Shown: in pieces, positions 41,135-50,566 of the stretch
How positions within the stretch are numbered: the stretch's first letter is position 1
Layout: every line of letters begins with the position of its first letter
Source of the DNA: an uncultured Butyrivibrio sp.
Lineage (GTDB): Bacteria; Bacillota; Clostridia; Lachnospirales; Lachnospiraceae
Direction: 5' to 3'
Length of the DNA: 64,000 bases
Assembly: GCF_947169445.1 (NCBI RefSeq)
Contig: NZ_CAMVPU010000012.1
Coordinates: 1 to 64,000 of the forward strand
The notes under the pieces: model-generated
Told to the model about the DNA's origin: nothing
Seen by the model: the letters and a program-made list of their open reading frames with translations, nothing else
Databases searched by the model: none
Program-made: the position numbers and the translations under genes

Positions 41135-41821
41135 ATGAAAAGACTTGCAATTATAACAGCAAGAGGTGGAAGCAAGCGCATTCCCCGAAAAAATATTAAG
41201 GATTTCAATGGGAAACCAATTATAGCTTATTCTATTGAGGCAGCGCTGAAATCCGGCGCTTTTGACGAAGTCATGGTATCTACCGATGATGAGGAGATTG
41301 CTGAGATTTCCAGATCATTTGGTGCGAAGGTTCCATTCCTTAGAAGTGAGAAGACAGCCAATGATTTTGCAACAACAACAGATGTTATTTTAGAAGTTAT
41401 AGATGAATATAAAAAGCGTGGAGAGGAATTTGATATCGTTTCCTGCATTTATCCTACAGCTCCTTTTATTACAAGCGACAGATTAAAGCTGGCTGTTGAT
41501 ACTCTTGCTTCTTCTGATGCAGATACTCTTATTCCGGTGGTTCGTTTTTCGTATCCGCCCCAGAGAGCAATGGAGATAAGAGATGACAGGCTTGTGTTTA
41601 TCTATCCTGAGAATCTATCCAAGAGATCACAGGATCTGACTGCTCACTATCATGACGCAGGTCAGTTTTACGTAATGCGTACAGAAGCTTTTTTGAAAAA
41701 TAAGAATGTTATGGTTGGAAATATACTGCCGCTGGAGCTTTCTGAGCTTGAAGTGCAGGATATTGATAATGAAGTGGATTGGAAGCTGGCTGAGCTTAAA
41801 TACAATTTAATTCATTCATGA
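41135..41821 (+). CDS. pseF: Pseudaminic acid cytidylyltransferase PseF
   Basis: A 228-residue CMP-sugar synthetase that activates pseudaminic acid with CTP. The nucleotide loop is IITARGGSKRIPRKNIKDFNGKPIIAYSIEAA. EVMVSTDDEEIAEISRSFGAKVPFLRSEKTANDFATTTDVILEV and CIYPTAPFIT follow. AHYHDAGQFYVM and EVQDIDNEVDWKLAELKY are the metal- and sugar-side motifs of the NeuA/PseF family. ATG 41135 gives the family-normal N-terminus; a TTG at 41129 has closer RBS spacing and is possible. It completes the pse set. Confidence 0.94.
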   Translation: MKRLAIITARGGSKRIPRKNIKDFNGKPIIAYSIEAALKSGAFDEVMVSTDDEEIAEISRSFGAKVPFLRSEKTANDFATTTDVILEVIDEYKKRGEEFDIVSCIYPTAPFITSDRLKLAVDTLASSDADTLIPVVRFSYPPQRAMEIRDDRLVFIYPENLSKRSQDLTAHYHDAGQFYVMRTEAFLKNKNVMVGNILPLELSELEVQDIDNEVDWKLAELKYNLIHS

Positions 41822-41902
41822 TTAGGATGCAAAGTTCTTGATTTTTATGTTTTGAATTATATATTTCTTTGTTGATTTAGAAAGGCTATTAAGTTACATA
41901 TT
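41822..41902 (+). other. Short gap between pseF and the ABC flippase
   Basis: 81 AT-rich bases with no gene or hairpin seen. An AGAAAGG near 41880 serves the ABC gene. Confidence 0.3.
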
Positions 41903-43654
41903 ATGCGTAAGATTTTTAGAAAGTTAAGGGTGCTTCTTGATAAGAAGCAAAAACAACAGATGGTTGGAATCGTTTTTTTGATGCTGATTGGTGGTGTTCT
42001 TGAAGCACTTGGTATCGGAATGATAGTTCCGCTTATGAAGATTATCGGCAGTCCTGAGGATATTCAGAGTAATGCAATCCTTGGCTGGATATATAATACG
42101 CTGCACTTAACTTCAACAACTCAGATGGCGCAGGTTATTTTGGCGGGATTGATTTTGATATTTGTGGTTAAGAACCTGTTTCTGTATTTTCAGAATGTGG
42201 TGCAACTTAGATTTGTATATACCAACCAGTTTGCTACATCCAGACGTATGATGATCAATTTCATGCAGCGTCCTTATGAATATTACCTTAATGCGGACAC
42301 CAGCGTGATTCAGCGAAGCATAACATCTGATGTTAATAACATGTATGGACTTATTCTTAGCTGCCTGCAGCTTACAAGTGAGGTTATTGTATTTACCTTC
42401 CTTGTAGTCCTTCTGCTTAGTCAGGACGCTAAGATGACAATTACCATAGCGGTCCTTCTTGTGATAGTTCTTTTGACTATAAAATTTATAATCAAGCCTG
42501 TTATGGTAAAGGCAGGTCAGGATAACCAGGATTATTACAGTGGTCTTTACAAGTGGATAAATGAATCCGTTACCGGAATAAAGGAAATAAAGATTGCAGG
42601 AAAAGAGAACTACTTTATCAATGGTTATGCTGATTGCGGGAGCGGCTATGTTAATGCAGTTCAGAAGTATAATCTGTATAACTCAACGCCACGTCTTTTA
42701 ATTGAAACAATTGCAATTATCGGAATGGTTGGATATATGCTTGTTGTTATGTCAAGCGGTACGGAGCTTGTAGCGCTTTTGCCTCAGCTTGGAGTTCTGG
42801 CTGCAGCGGCCTCAAGACTTCTTCCAAGTGCTAACAGAATCAATAACTATCTGACTTCTATTGCGTATTTTGAACCGTTCCTTATGAATGTAGGCGATAA
42901 TCTTCAGCAGGAAATCCATGATGATTCTATTTCCTATGATGGTGAAAGATACCGCGAGAAGACTAATGTTGATAAGCTCCCTGTAAATGAAAAGATACAG
43001 ATGAGCGGCATCAGCTACAGATATCCTAATACAGAGCATCTTATATTAGATAAGGCAGACATGGAGATTCCTGTGGGCAAATCTGTAGGAATTGTGGGAA
43101 CTTCCGGTGCCGGTAAGACTACTATTGTAGACGTGCTTTTAGGTCTTTTGAAGCCTGAGGCGGGCAACATTTATGCTGACGGTGTTGACATTACCACTAA
43201 CTACAAAGGCTGGCTTAAGAATGTGGGATATATACCGCAGACTATTTTCATGGTGGATTCCACAATTAGGAAAAATGTGGCTTTTGGCGTGGCTGATGAA
43301 GATATCAATGATGAAAAGGTTTGGCAGGCTCTGAAAGAAGCTTCTCTTGATGAGTTTGTAAAGACTCTGCCTGGAGGACTTGATACTCAGATCGGAGAGC
43401 GTGGAATCAGACTTTCCGGTGGCCAGAGACAGCGAATTGGAATTGCCAGAGCTCTTTTTGAGGATCCGGAAGTGCTGGTTCTTGATGAAGCTACATCTGC
43501 TCTCGATAATGAGACTGAGGCGGCAATCATGGATTCTATCAATAAGCTTCATGGTAAAAAGACACTTATTATCATTGCTCACAGACTTCAGACTATTGAA
43601 AAATGTGACATGGTATACAGAATAACTGACGGAAAAGCAACCAGGGACAGATAA
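41903..43654 (+). CDS. PglK-like ABC flippase for lipid-linked oligosaccharide
   Basis: A 583-residue half-transporter: six-helix membrane domain (about 20-320) fused to an ATPase domain. Walker A is GTSGAGKTT, the signature LSGGQRQRIG, Walker B VLVLDEATSALD, and the H-loop IIIAHRL. It closely fits the PglK/MsbA-like exporters found in polysaccharide and glycoprotein loci, which flip a finished undecaprenyl-linked glycan outward. No Wzx flippase is seen in the window, so this may serve either of the two assembly lines. AGAAAGG lies upstream. Confidence 0.88.
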   Translation: MRKIFRKLRVLLDKKQKQQMVGIVFLMLIGGVLEALGIGMIVPLMKIIGSPEDIQSNAILGWIYNTLHLTSTTQMAQVILAGLILIFVVKNLFLYFQNVVQLRFVYTNQFATSRRMMINFMQRPYEYYLNADTSVIQRSITSDVNNMYGLILSCLQLTSEVIVFTFLVVLLLSQDAKMTITIAVLLVIVLLTIKFIIKPVMVKAGQDNQDYYSGLYKWINESVTGIKEIKIAGKENYFINGYADCGSGYVNAVQKYNLYNSTPRLLIETIAIIGMVGYMLVVMSSGTELVALLPQLGVLAAAASRLLPSANRINNYLTSIAYFEPFLMNVGDNLQQEIHDDSISYDGERYREKTNVDKLPVNEKIQMSGISYRYPNTEHLILDKADMEIPVGKSVGIVGTSGAGKTTIVDVLLGLLKPEAGNIYADGVDITTNYKGWLKNVGYIPQTIFMVDSTIRKNVAFGVADEDINDEKVWQALKEASLDEFVKTLPGGLDTQIGERGIRLSGGQRQRIGIARALFEDPEVLVLDEATSALDNETEAAIMDSINKLHGKKTLIIIAHRLQTIEKCDMVYRITDGKATRDR

Positions 43655-43717
43655 TAATTTTAAGCTTGCCGGATGGACCGGCAAAGAGGCAATAAAAGGC
43701 TGCTTGGGGAGAAGTGT

Positions 43718-44851
43718 ATGGAAGAGGGAAGTATTATCATTAAGAAGAGAGAAACGAATTTTGAATTTCTGCGTATAATCGCTATGTTCATGGTGGTAGT
43801 ACTTCACTACTTATCTCATGCAGAGGTGCTGTTGCAGCTGGGGGTACCTAAGACAGGTGTAGGCGTTTTTGCAACTGCAATCGAATCGCTTTGCATAGTG
43901 GCTGTAAATGTATGGGTTTTGATCAGCGGATATTTTTTGTCTCAGTCGGGCTTTAAGCTCAGCAGGATTTTGCAGCTTATCTGCGAGGTTTTCTTCTATA
44001 CCATAATAATATCAATTGTTATGATGATTGCCGGAGTTTATGTTGTTAATGACAGGGACTCCTTCTATAAGGCAATTCAGTACATTTTTCCAATAGAATC
44101 TGAGCATTACTGGTTTGCAACATCCTATGTACTTATGTATGTTTTTGCGCCGGTTATGAATGCTGCAGTTAAAAATCTTACAAGAAAGCAGCTGAAAGTG
44201 ACTATCTTGGGGCTCCTTTTGTGGTTTTGTTTTATCAAGAGTTTTGTTCCCGTGCTGTTTTCAACTGACAGATACGGTTATGATCTTGGTTGGTTCTTAT
44301 GCGTTTATCTGATCGCAGCCTATATCAGAAAATATAATGTAGTTCTTTTTTACAGTGCCAAAAAGAGCCTGCTTGTTTATCTTTTGTCCAGCACAATGAC
44401 ATTTGTTCTTTTCATGGGCCTTCATGAGATAAACCTAAGACGCGGCGGATTTATCTACTATTCAACTGTTCCATCTCACTATAATTTCATTCTTACACTC
44501 ACAGGAGCTTTAGGATTGTTCTCGTTCTTTAGGTTCTGTCCTATGAGAGAGAACTTTTTTTCCAAAGTGATCAGATATATAGCTCCGCTGACCTTCGGTG
44601 TTTACCTGGTTCATGAGCATATTGAAATCAGAGACAGATGGATAATCTGGCTTCAGAGCCTTATAGGTGATATTCCGGTGGACAGCGTATGGGCTTTCGC
44701 ATGGCATATGCTCAGGTGCGTGGTTATTGTATTCGCTGCGGGTATATTTGTGGACTGGATCAGAATGATCATATTCGAATACATTGGGAGAGTGCTTAAG
44801 GATACATTTGTATTCAAATGGATCCGAAACATGGACAAGGAATTATGCTAA
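43718..44851 (+). CDS. Acyltransferase family 3 (OatA/WecH-like) membrane enzyme
   Basis: A 377-residue protein with about ten membrane helices. RETNFEFLRIIAMFMVVVLHYLSH gives the early conserved R and His of the Acyl_transf_3 family. HYWFATSYVLMYVFAPVMNAAVK, and LTFGVYLVHEHIEIRD near the end, match the family too. It should O- or N-acetylate a glycan at the membrane. ATG 43718 is chosen with GGGGAG upstream. Its 3' end overlaps the next gene by seven bases. Confidence 0.88.
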   Translation: MEEGSIIIKKRETNFEFLRIIAMFMVVVLHYLSHAEVLLQLGVPKTGVGVFATAIESLCIVAVNVWVLISGYFLSQSGFKLSRILQLICEVFFYTIIISIVMMIAGVYVVNDRDSFYKAIQYIFPIESEHYWFATSYVLMYVFAPVMNAAVKNLTRKQLKVTILGLLLWFCFIKSFVPVLFSTDRYGYDLGWFLCVYLIAAYIRKYNVVLFYSAKKSLLVYLLSSTMTFVLFMGLHEINLRRGGFIYYSTVPSHYNFILTLTGALGLFSFFRFCPMRENFFSKVIRYIAPLTFGVYLVHEHIEIRDRWIIWLQSLIGDIPVDSVWAFAWHMLRCVVIVFAAGIFVDWIRMIIFEYIGRVLKDTFVFKWIRNMDKELC

Positions 44852-46599
44852 AAAATATCAGAAGCTATTTTTATGGATTCAAAAAATACCAGGAGCCTTT
44901 GGAAAAATATTTTTTTCCGCTGGTTTTGATGCTGTATCCGCTGATCGGGGTGACTAACGGCATTGATATTACGGATACCACTTATAATCTGTCTAATTAC
45001 GAGTATATGGGTAGCCTTGATCCAATGTGGCTTTTGTCTACATTTCTGGGGAATCTGACAGGAAGAATTATAATGCTTCTGCCGGGAGCATCTTCCATGC
45101 TGGGCTTTGGAATATACTGCTCGTTTATCATAAGTGCAGTTGCATTGATTTCCTATTATAACCTTATTAAGTTCATGCCTGGCTGGATGATCTTTATAGG
45201 AATGTTCATTGCTGAAAGCCTTTGCTGGTGTCCCAGGGTTATTTTGTATAACTACCTGACTTATCTGCTGATGACGGTAGGCATTATATTCCTTATTAAG
45301 GGAACCTTTGCCTGGAGAAAACAGGAACTATACCTTATTCTTGCCGGAGTGTGCCTTGGGTTAAATGTGCTGGTGAGATTCCCTAATATCGTTGAAACAG
45401 CATTTATATTGATTTTGTGGTTCTATTGCTTTATTACCAGGCAGGATATTAAGTCTCTTTTGCAAAAGACAGGACTTTGCATTCTTGGATATTTGGTTGG
45501 CTTTGGAGTTCCTTTCATTGGAATAAGTATAAGATACGGTTGGAATTCGTATTTTGATATGCTTGGAAGCCTCTTTGGCATGACCGAAGGTGCCAAGGAT
45601 TATTCGACCGGCGGAATGCTTTCTTCAATAATTGAAGCCTATGCAGGTACTTTGAAGAATATGCTATATCTTTTCCCATGTATAGCTGTGGGTGCTGTGC
45701 TGTTTCTGGCTTATAAAGACAGATTTGTCTGGGTAAAAAAACTCCTCTATTTTATAGGGCTTTTGGTGGTGGTAAGGTACTATTTTGCTGCCGGAGTATT
45801 TACCAGAAATTATTTTTACTACGATAGCATTTTCAAGGCTGCAATGATGTTCATTATCTTTGACATCATAATTGCTTTTATTGGAAGTTTGGGACTCTTA
45901 AACGGAAGCAGGCAGGAACAGACTATTGCCTTTGCTGTATTGATGGTGATTTTTATAACACCAATTGGAAGCAATAACTATACTTATCCTGTCCTCAACA
46001 ATCTCTTTTTGGTGGCCCCTGTTTCATTATGGCTCTTTAGAAGACTTATGCAGAGACTTGGTGAAGAGGAATACAACTTCGCCTGGCAGGCAGTGTATAC
46101 AGTGATCGTAATGGTGCTTCTGATACAAGGTACTTTGTTCCATATAAACTTTTCTTTTGAAGATGGCAGCAATGGTGTGAAGAGAGATGCGCTGACAATG
46201 CAGATACCCAAGACCAGAGCTATGGTGACTACCAGCGAAAATGCAGAAAGTCTAAAGGAACTTAACGAAGGCCTTGCAGCTAACAACCTGGGCAATAAGA
46301 AGACAATATTTTTTGGCGGTATTCCGGGTATTTCCTATATTTTTGACCTGGAGCCCGCTATAGATACAGTTTGGCCTGACCTCGACAGTTATAGTGTTGA
46401 AAAGTTCGATAACAGTCTGATGGAATTATCAGCTTCCGGAGATCTTTTACCAACGGTCATAATCGGCAAAAACATGCGTGAATATGCCAATTCCGCTACC
46501 AAGTATGATATTTTGATGGACTATATTGCCAATCATGATTATAATAAGGTGTTTGAAAGTGAGAAATTTATAATATATATATCAGATCATGAAGGGTAA
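44845..46599 (+). CDS. Large polytopic membrane protein, GT-C-like
   Basis: A 584-residue protein with about twelve membrane helices and a C-terminal outer domain of about 130 residues (from about 450). GIDITDTTYNLSNYEYM in the first outer loop is an acidic cluster of the GT-C kind. LVRFPNIVETAFILILWFY and FTRNYFYYDSIFKAAMMF are other notable blocks. No family name can be given with certainty. ATG 44845 has AAGGA upstream and overlaps the acyltransferase stop; an in-frame ATG at 44818 is less likely. A membrane glycosyltransferase is the best guess. Confidence 0.65.
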   Translation: MLKNIRSYFYGFKKYQEPLEKYFFPLVLMLYPLIGVTNGIDITDTTYNLSNYEYMGSLDPMWLLSTFLGNLTGRIIMLLPGASSMLGFGIYCSFIISAVALISYYNLIKFMPGWMIFIGMFIAESLCWCPRVILYNYLTYLLMTVGIIFLIKGTFAWRKQELYLILAGVCLGLNVLVRFPNIVETAFILILWFYCFITRQDIKSLLQKTGLCILGYLVGFGVPFIGISIRYGWNSYFDMLGSLFGMTEGAKDYSTGGMLSSIIEAYAGTLKNMLYLFPCIAVGAVLFLAYKDRFVWVKKLLYFIGLLVVVRYYFAAGVFTRNYFYYDSIFKAAMMFIIFDIIIAFIGSLGLLNGSRQEQTIAFAVLMVIFITPIGSNNYTYPVLNNLFLVAPVSLWLFRRLMQRLGEEEYNFAWQAVYTVIVMVLLIQGTLFHINFSFEDGSNGVKRDALTMQIPKTRAMVTTSENAESLKELNEGLAANNLGNKKTIFFGGIPGISYIFDLEPAIDTVWPDLDSYSVEKFDNSLMELSASGDLLPTVIIGKNMREYANSATKYDILMDYIANHDYNKVFESEKFIIYISDHEG

Positions 46600-46605
46600 A
46601 GAGTT

Positions 46606-47061
46606 ATGAAAAAGTTACTTGCGCAGATTGCCAAGTTTGGAGTGGTTGGTGTTATCTGTTTTATTATTGATTATGTTGTATACAGAATTTTTAATGTTGT
46701 ATTTGAAACTACAGGATTTTCTAATGCATTTGGACAGTATTATTTGATTTCAGCCTTTATGGGCTTTACAATTTCTGTAGTATGTAATTATATTCTTAGC
46801 TTCAAATTTGTATTTGAACGAAAAGAGGATATGTCCAGGAAGAAGGAATTTGTGATATTCCTGATCCTTAGTATCATTGGTCTTGGAATTAACGAGTTAT
46901 GTCTATGGCTTGGTTATGATGTTATTTATCTCAACCTTTCCTGGATTCAGAAAATCATGAGCCCAGGCTTTGCCAAGGATGTATTCTTTAAATTCGGAGC
47001 AACTGGCGTAGTTATGGTCTATAACTTTATTACACGAAAAATCTTCTTGGAGAAGAAGTAA
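46606..47061 (+). CDS. GtrA-family membrane protein
   Basis: A 151-residue protein with four membrane helices in the GtrA pattern: AKFGVVGVICFIIDYVVYRI, YLISAFMGFTISVVCNYILSFKFVF, FVIFLILSIIGLGINELCLWLG and FFKFGATGVVMVYNFITRKIFLEKK. GtrA proteins are thought to move polyprenyl-phosphate-linked sugars or modify membrane glycans. It fits a role beside the GT-C-like proteins, which need such donors. Confidence 0.9.
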   Translation: MKKLLAQIAKFGVVGVICFIIDYVVYRIFNVVFETTGFSNAFGQYYLISAFMGFTISVVCNYILSFKFVFERKEDMSRKKEFVIFLILSIIGLGINELCLWLGYDVIYLNLSWIQKIMSPGFAKDVFFKFGATGVVMVYNFITRKIFLEKK

Positions 47062-47070
47062 GGAGTCGAT

Positions 47071-48207
47071 ATGCGTATAAACTTTAATGTACCACCTTTT
47101 ACTGGGAAAGAATTCGATTACATCAGGGAGTGCGTAGATAACCAGAAAATCTGCGGCGATGGTCCATACACAGCCAAAGCCAACGAATGGATCGAGAAGA
47201 AGACAGGAGTATCCAAGGCACTTCTTACAACCTCCTGCACACATGCTACAGAAATGTCTGCAATTCTTGCAGGAATAAAGGAAGGCGATGAAGTAATCAT
47301 GCCATCCTACACCTTTGTATCAACCGCTAATGCCTTTGTTCTTAGAGGGGCAAAGGTTGTGTTTGTTGACATCAGACCTGACACTATGAATATCGATGAA
47401 AACCTTATCGAACAGGCTATTACACCCAAGACAAGAGCAATCGTTCCTGTTCACTATGCCGGTGTTGCCTGCGAGATGGATACCATCATGGATATCGCAA
47501 AGAGACATAACCTTGTAGTAATAGAAGATGCAGCTCAGGGCGTAATGTCCACTTATAAGGGAAAAGCTCTTGGAGCTATCGGAGATTTTGGTAACTTCAG
47601 TTTCCATGAGACTAAGAACTACAGCATGGGTGAAGGCGGCGCTCTTCTTCTTCGCGATGAGACCTATGTTGATGATGCTATTATCATCAGAGAAAAGGGG
47701 ACCAACCGTACTTTGTACAAACTTGGCAAGGTAGATAAATACAGCTGGATCATGCCGGGTTCATCTTATCTTCCAAGTGAGATGAATGCAGCATATCTGT
47801 ATGCACAGCTTGAGCAGGCTGATGAAATCAATAATGCCAGAATGGATCACTGGAACAGATATTATGAGGCACTTGAGCCTATGCAGGAAAAGGGACTTAT
47901 TGAGCTTCCTGTTGTTCCAGAAGGATGCGTTCACAATGCCCACATGTTCTACATTAAGTGTAAAGATCTGGAGGAGAGAACAGGACTGATAAATTACCTT
48001 ATGAGTAATGATATTTTACCTGCTTCTCACTATGTACCTCTTCATTCTTCTAAGGCAGGACTTATTTACAGTGAGTTTAGGGGCGAGGACAAGTATACCA
48101 CCAGAGAGAGCGAGAGACTCCTTCGTCTTCCGATGTATTATAAGCTTACAAATGAGGATCTTGACGAGGTTGTTTCAAGGGTAAAAGAGTTTTATAAGTT
48201 TTCCTGA
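47071..48207 (+). CDS. wecE: WecE/RffA-like dTDP-4-amino-4,6-dideoxygalactose transaminase
   Basis: A 378-residue DegT-family PLP enzyme of the WecE (RffA) group. MRINFNVPPFTGKEFDYI is its usual start. The PLP lysine is K182 in FHETKNYSMGEGGAL, a WecE-specific block, and IEDAAQG lies at 151-157. It should aminate dTDP-4-keto-6-deoxyglucose to dTDP-Fuc4N. The matching dTDP-sugar genes (rmlA, rmlB) are not in the window. GGAG lies upstream. A GNAT gene at 50034 may act on its product. Confidence 0.88.
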   Translation: MRINFNVPPFTGKEFDYIRECVDNQKICGDGPYTAKANEWIEKKTGVSKALLTTSCTHATEMSAILAGIKEGDEVIMPSYTFVSTANAFVLRGAKVVFVDIRPDTMNIDENLIEQAITPKTRAIVPVHYAGVACEMDTIMDIAKRHNLVVIEDAAQGVMSTYKGKALGAIGDFGNFSFHETKNYSMGEGGALLLRDETYVDDAIIIREKGTNRTLYKLGKVDKYSWIMPGSSYLPSEMNAAYLYAQLEQADEINNARMDHWNRYYEALEPMQEKGLIELPVVPEGCVHNAHMFYIKCKDLEERTGLINYLMSNDILPASHYVPLHSSKAGLIYSEFRGEDKYTTRESERLLRLPMYYKLTNEDLDEVVSRVKEFYKFS

Positions 48208-48246
48208 TTAGTTTGTTTTGAAATATTTATCAGTTGGGGAATAAAA

Positions 48247-50034
48247 ATGGGAGAGTCACGCTTTAACAAGGACTTAATAGCATCAACATTTATAGTACTT
48301 GCTGTGATGATAGTGACAGCTGTTTTTGGCGACTACTTTTTTGACCTTAATGATGATGTGCTTATGAAGGATATTCTCTCGGGAGCCTATCTTGGTGCTC
48401 CTGAGGGGCATAATATACAGATGCTGTACCCAATTAGTTTTCTTTTGTCCTGTCTTTACAGGATAGGAACAAAACTAGACTGGTATGGCATCTTTTTGTG
48501 TCTTTGCCAGTTTCTGTGTGTGTTTCTCATTATTTTAAGGAGCATGAAGCTAGCCGGTGACATTCGAAGAAAAGTATTTCTTGTAGCATCGGAAATCGCG
48601 ATTTTTCTAGGCTTTTTCGGGCCACATCTTTTGTTTGTACAGTACACGGTGGTCTGCGGGCTGCTTTCAGGAACTGCTGCTTTTCTTATTCTTACTTGTG
48701 ACAAGCTTGATTTAAGTTCGGGAATCGTTCCGGCTTGTTTTCTGGTAATTGCCTATCAGATCAGATCTGAGATGCTGCTACTAACTCTTCCAATGGTCCT
48801 TGTAGCTGTCCTCATTAAGTGGGTAATGCTTGGTCATGATAAAAAGAATTTCATTAGCTATGCAAAGCTATGCCTTATTGTGGCAGCAGGCTTACTAGCT
48901 AGTTTGCTGATTCATAAAATCGGTTATTCCTCGGAAGAATGGAAGGAGTTCAACAGATTTTTTGATAACAGGACAGAACTATATGATTTTCAGTATATAC
49001 CTGACTATGCAGAGAATAAGGAATTTTACGATAGCATAGGCCTTTCTGAAAGTGAGCAGCAACTTCTTATCAACTACAATTTTGCTCTGGATGATGAGAT
49101 AAACGCTGATATGCTTGGGACTATTGCCGAGTATGCAGCAAGACTAAGAGGAGAAGAGCAGGGGCTTATATCCAAACTTTTCGGGTCCCTGGGACAGTAT
49201 AAATACAGGCTCCATCATATTGCAAAGCCTAAGTCCTACGAATATCCCATGACGGATTACCCATGGAATGTGGGGATGGTTGTTTTATATCTGTTTGCGG
49301 CAGTGAGTTTCTTTGTAACTGACAAAGAAAACAAAGTGGAAGGACAAAAGAAAAGATTTATATATGGATTATTACTTCTCGTAGTTCTTTTTGCCTGCAG
49401 AACCACGTTGTGGCTCTATATAATAGCAAGGGGCCGTGATCCTATCAGGATTACACATCCGCTTTATCTGATAGAAATTCTTATCTTAATAGGAATGATA
49501 ATCATGAATGATAAAAAGGGCGGAAAGTTTATGCTTATCGCAACGGCAATTATTTCGCTGATCGGAATAATCTCACTTCCAATGCAGGGAGCGGTTATTA
49601 ACAGGGAAAACACTTTGCGGGCAGAGATGCTTGATAAGTACAATGCTTTATACACATATTTCGGAGAAAATCCCGATAATTACTATCTTATTGATGTGTA
49701 TACTTCCGTGTCCTACGCAGATACAACAGATCAGGAGACTGTGCCTTGTTCAGAAAAAATGTTTGCAAATGTGAATAACAACTTTTGCAATCATGACATC
49801 CTTGGCGGATGGGCTTCGAAAAGCCCTATCTATAGGGGAAAGCTTGAAAAGGCAGGCTTTGATTGCGTAGAGAAAGCTCTTTTGGCAGATAATGTATATT
49901 TGGTACAGACTATTGAAAAAGATACAGAATGGATCAGGAATTATTATCTGGAAAAGAGTACAGAAATAGATTTAGAGCAAATTGATACAGTAGCCGGTGT
50001 GTTTGCAATTTACCGGTTAGAAGGAATGAAATAA
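48247..50034 (+). CDS. Large polytopic membrane protein, GT-C-like
   Basis: A 595-residue protein with about eleven membrane helices and a C-terminal outer part. GDYFFDLNDDVLMKDILSGAYLG in the first outer loop is a strongly acidic GT-C-like feature. PISFLLSCLYRIG and RDPIRITHPLYLIEILILIGMI are other blocks. The C-terminal part (about 455-595) ends in GVFAIYRLEGMK. I do not recognise a named family. Its stop overlaps the next ATG (TAATG). Confidence 0.65.
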   Translation: MGESRFNKDLIASTFIVLAVMIVTAVFGDYFFDLNDDVLMKDILSGAYLGAPEGHNIQMLYPISFLLSCLYRIGTKLDWYGIFLCLCQFLCVFLIILRSMKLAGDIRRKVFLVASEIAIFLGFFGPHLLFVQYTVVCGLLSGTAAFLILTCDKLDLSSGIVPACFLVIAYQIRSEMLLLTLPMVLVAVLIKWVMLGHDKKNFISYAKLCLIVAAGLLASLLIHKIGYSSEEWKEFNRFFDNRTELYDFQYIPDYAENKEFYDSIGLSESEQQLLINYNFALDDEINADMLGTIAEYAARLRGEEQGLISKLFGSLGQYKYRLHHIAKPKSYEYPMTDYPWNVGMVVLYLFAAVSFFVTDKENKVEGQKKRFIYGLLLLVVLFACRTTLWLYIIARGRDPIRITHPLYLIEILILIGMIIMNDKKGGKFMLIATAIISLIGIISLPMQGAVINRENTLRAEMLDKYNALYTYFGENPDNYYLIDVYTSVSYADTTDQETVPCSEKMFANVNNNFCNHDILGGWASKSPIYRGKLEKAGFDCVEKALLADNVYLVQTIEKDTEWIRNYYLEKSTEIDLEQIDTVAGVFAIYRLEGMK

Positions 50035-50561
50035 TGGATAATAGTATTTATGTTGCAGCAGGGAAGCTGATCAGTATTAGGAAAATCACCTGGGATGATA
50101 CCGACTTGGTTGTGGCCTGGAGGAACAATAAGAGAATAAGAGACCATTTTATTTACAGAGTTGAATTTACCAGAGAAATCCATGAGAACTGGCTTAGGAC
50201 TAAGGTTGATACAGGAGAAGTGGCTCAGTTCATTATCTGTGAGAATTCAAGGGATGGTCGTCCTATTGGAAGCGTATATTTCAGATATACAGACAAAACC
50301 AAAGACGAAGCTGAATATGGGATATTCATTGGCGAAGACGATGCTGTTGGGAAGGGCTATGGCAGTGAAACTGCCCAGGTGGCTGTTGGGTATGCCAAAG
50401 AAGTATTAGGGATAAAGAGGATAATCCTCAGAGTCTTTGCATATAATAAAGTGGCTATTAGAAGCTATGAAAAAGCCGGCTTTAGAAAATACAGTGACTT
50501 ACCGGCTGTTGAATGCAGTGATGGACAAAAAAGTGATATGATACTGATGGAGAATTGTTAA
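50034..50561 (+). CDS. GNAT-family N-acetyltransferase
   Basis: A 175-residue RimJ/RimL-like GNAT. ISIRKITWDDTDLVVAWRNNKRIRDHFIYRVEFTREIHENWL begins the fold. The acetyl-CoA loop is VGKGYGSETAQVAV, and YNKVAIRSYEKAGFRKY is the C-terminal block. In this setting it probably acetylates an amino sugar. WecE's product (dTDP-Fuc4N) is one candidate, by position three genes downstream. It resembles PseH in style but pseH has its own better candidate. Confidence 0.82.
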   Translation: MDNSIYVAAGKLISIRKITWDDTDLVVAWRNNKRIRDHFIYRVEFTREIHENWLRTKVDTGEVAQFIICENSRDGRPIGSVYFRYTDKTKDEAEYGIFIGEDDAVGKGYGSETAQVAVGYAKEVLGIKRIILRVFAYNKVAIRSYEKAGFRKYSDLPAVECSDGQKSDMILMENC

Positions 50562-50566
50562 TAACT

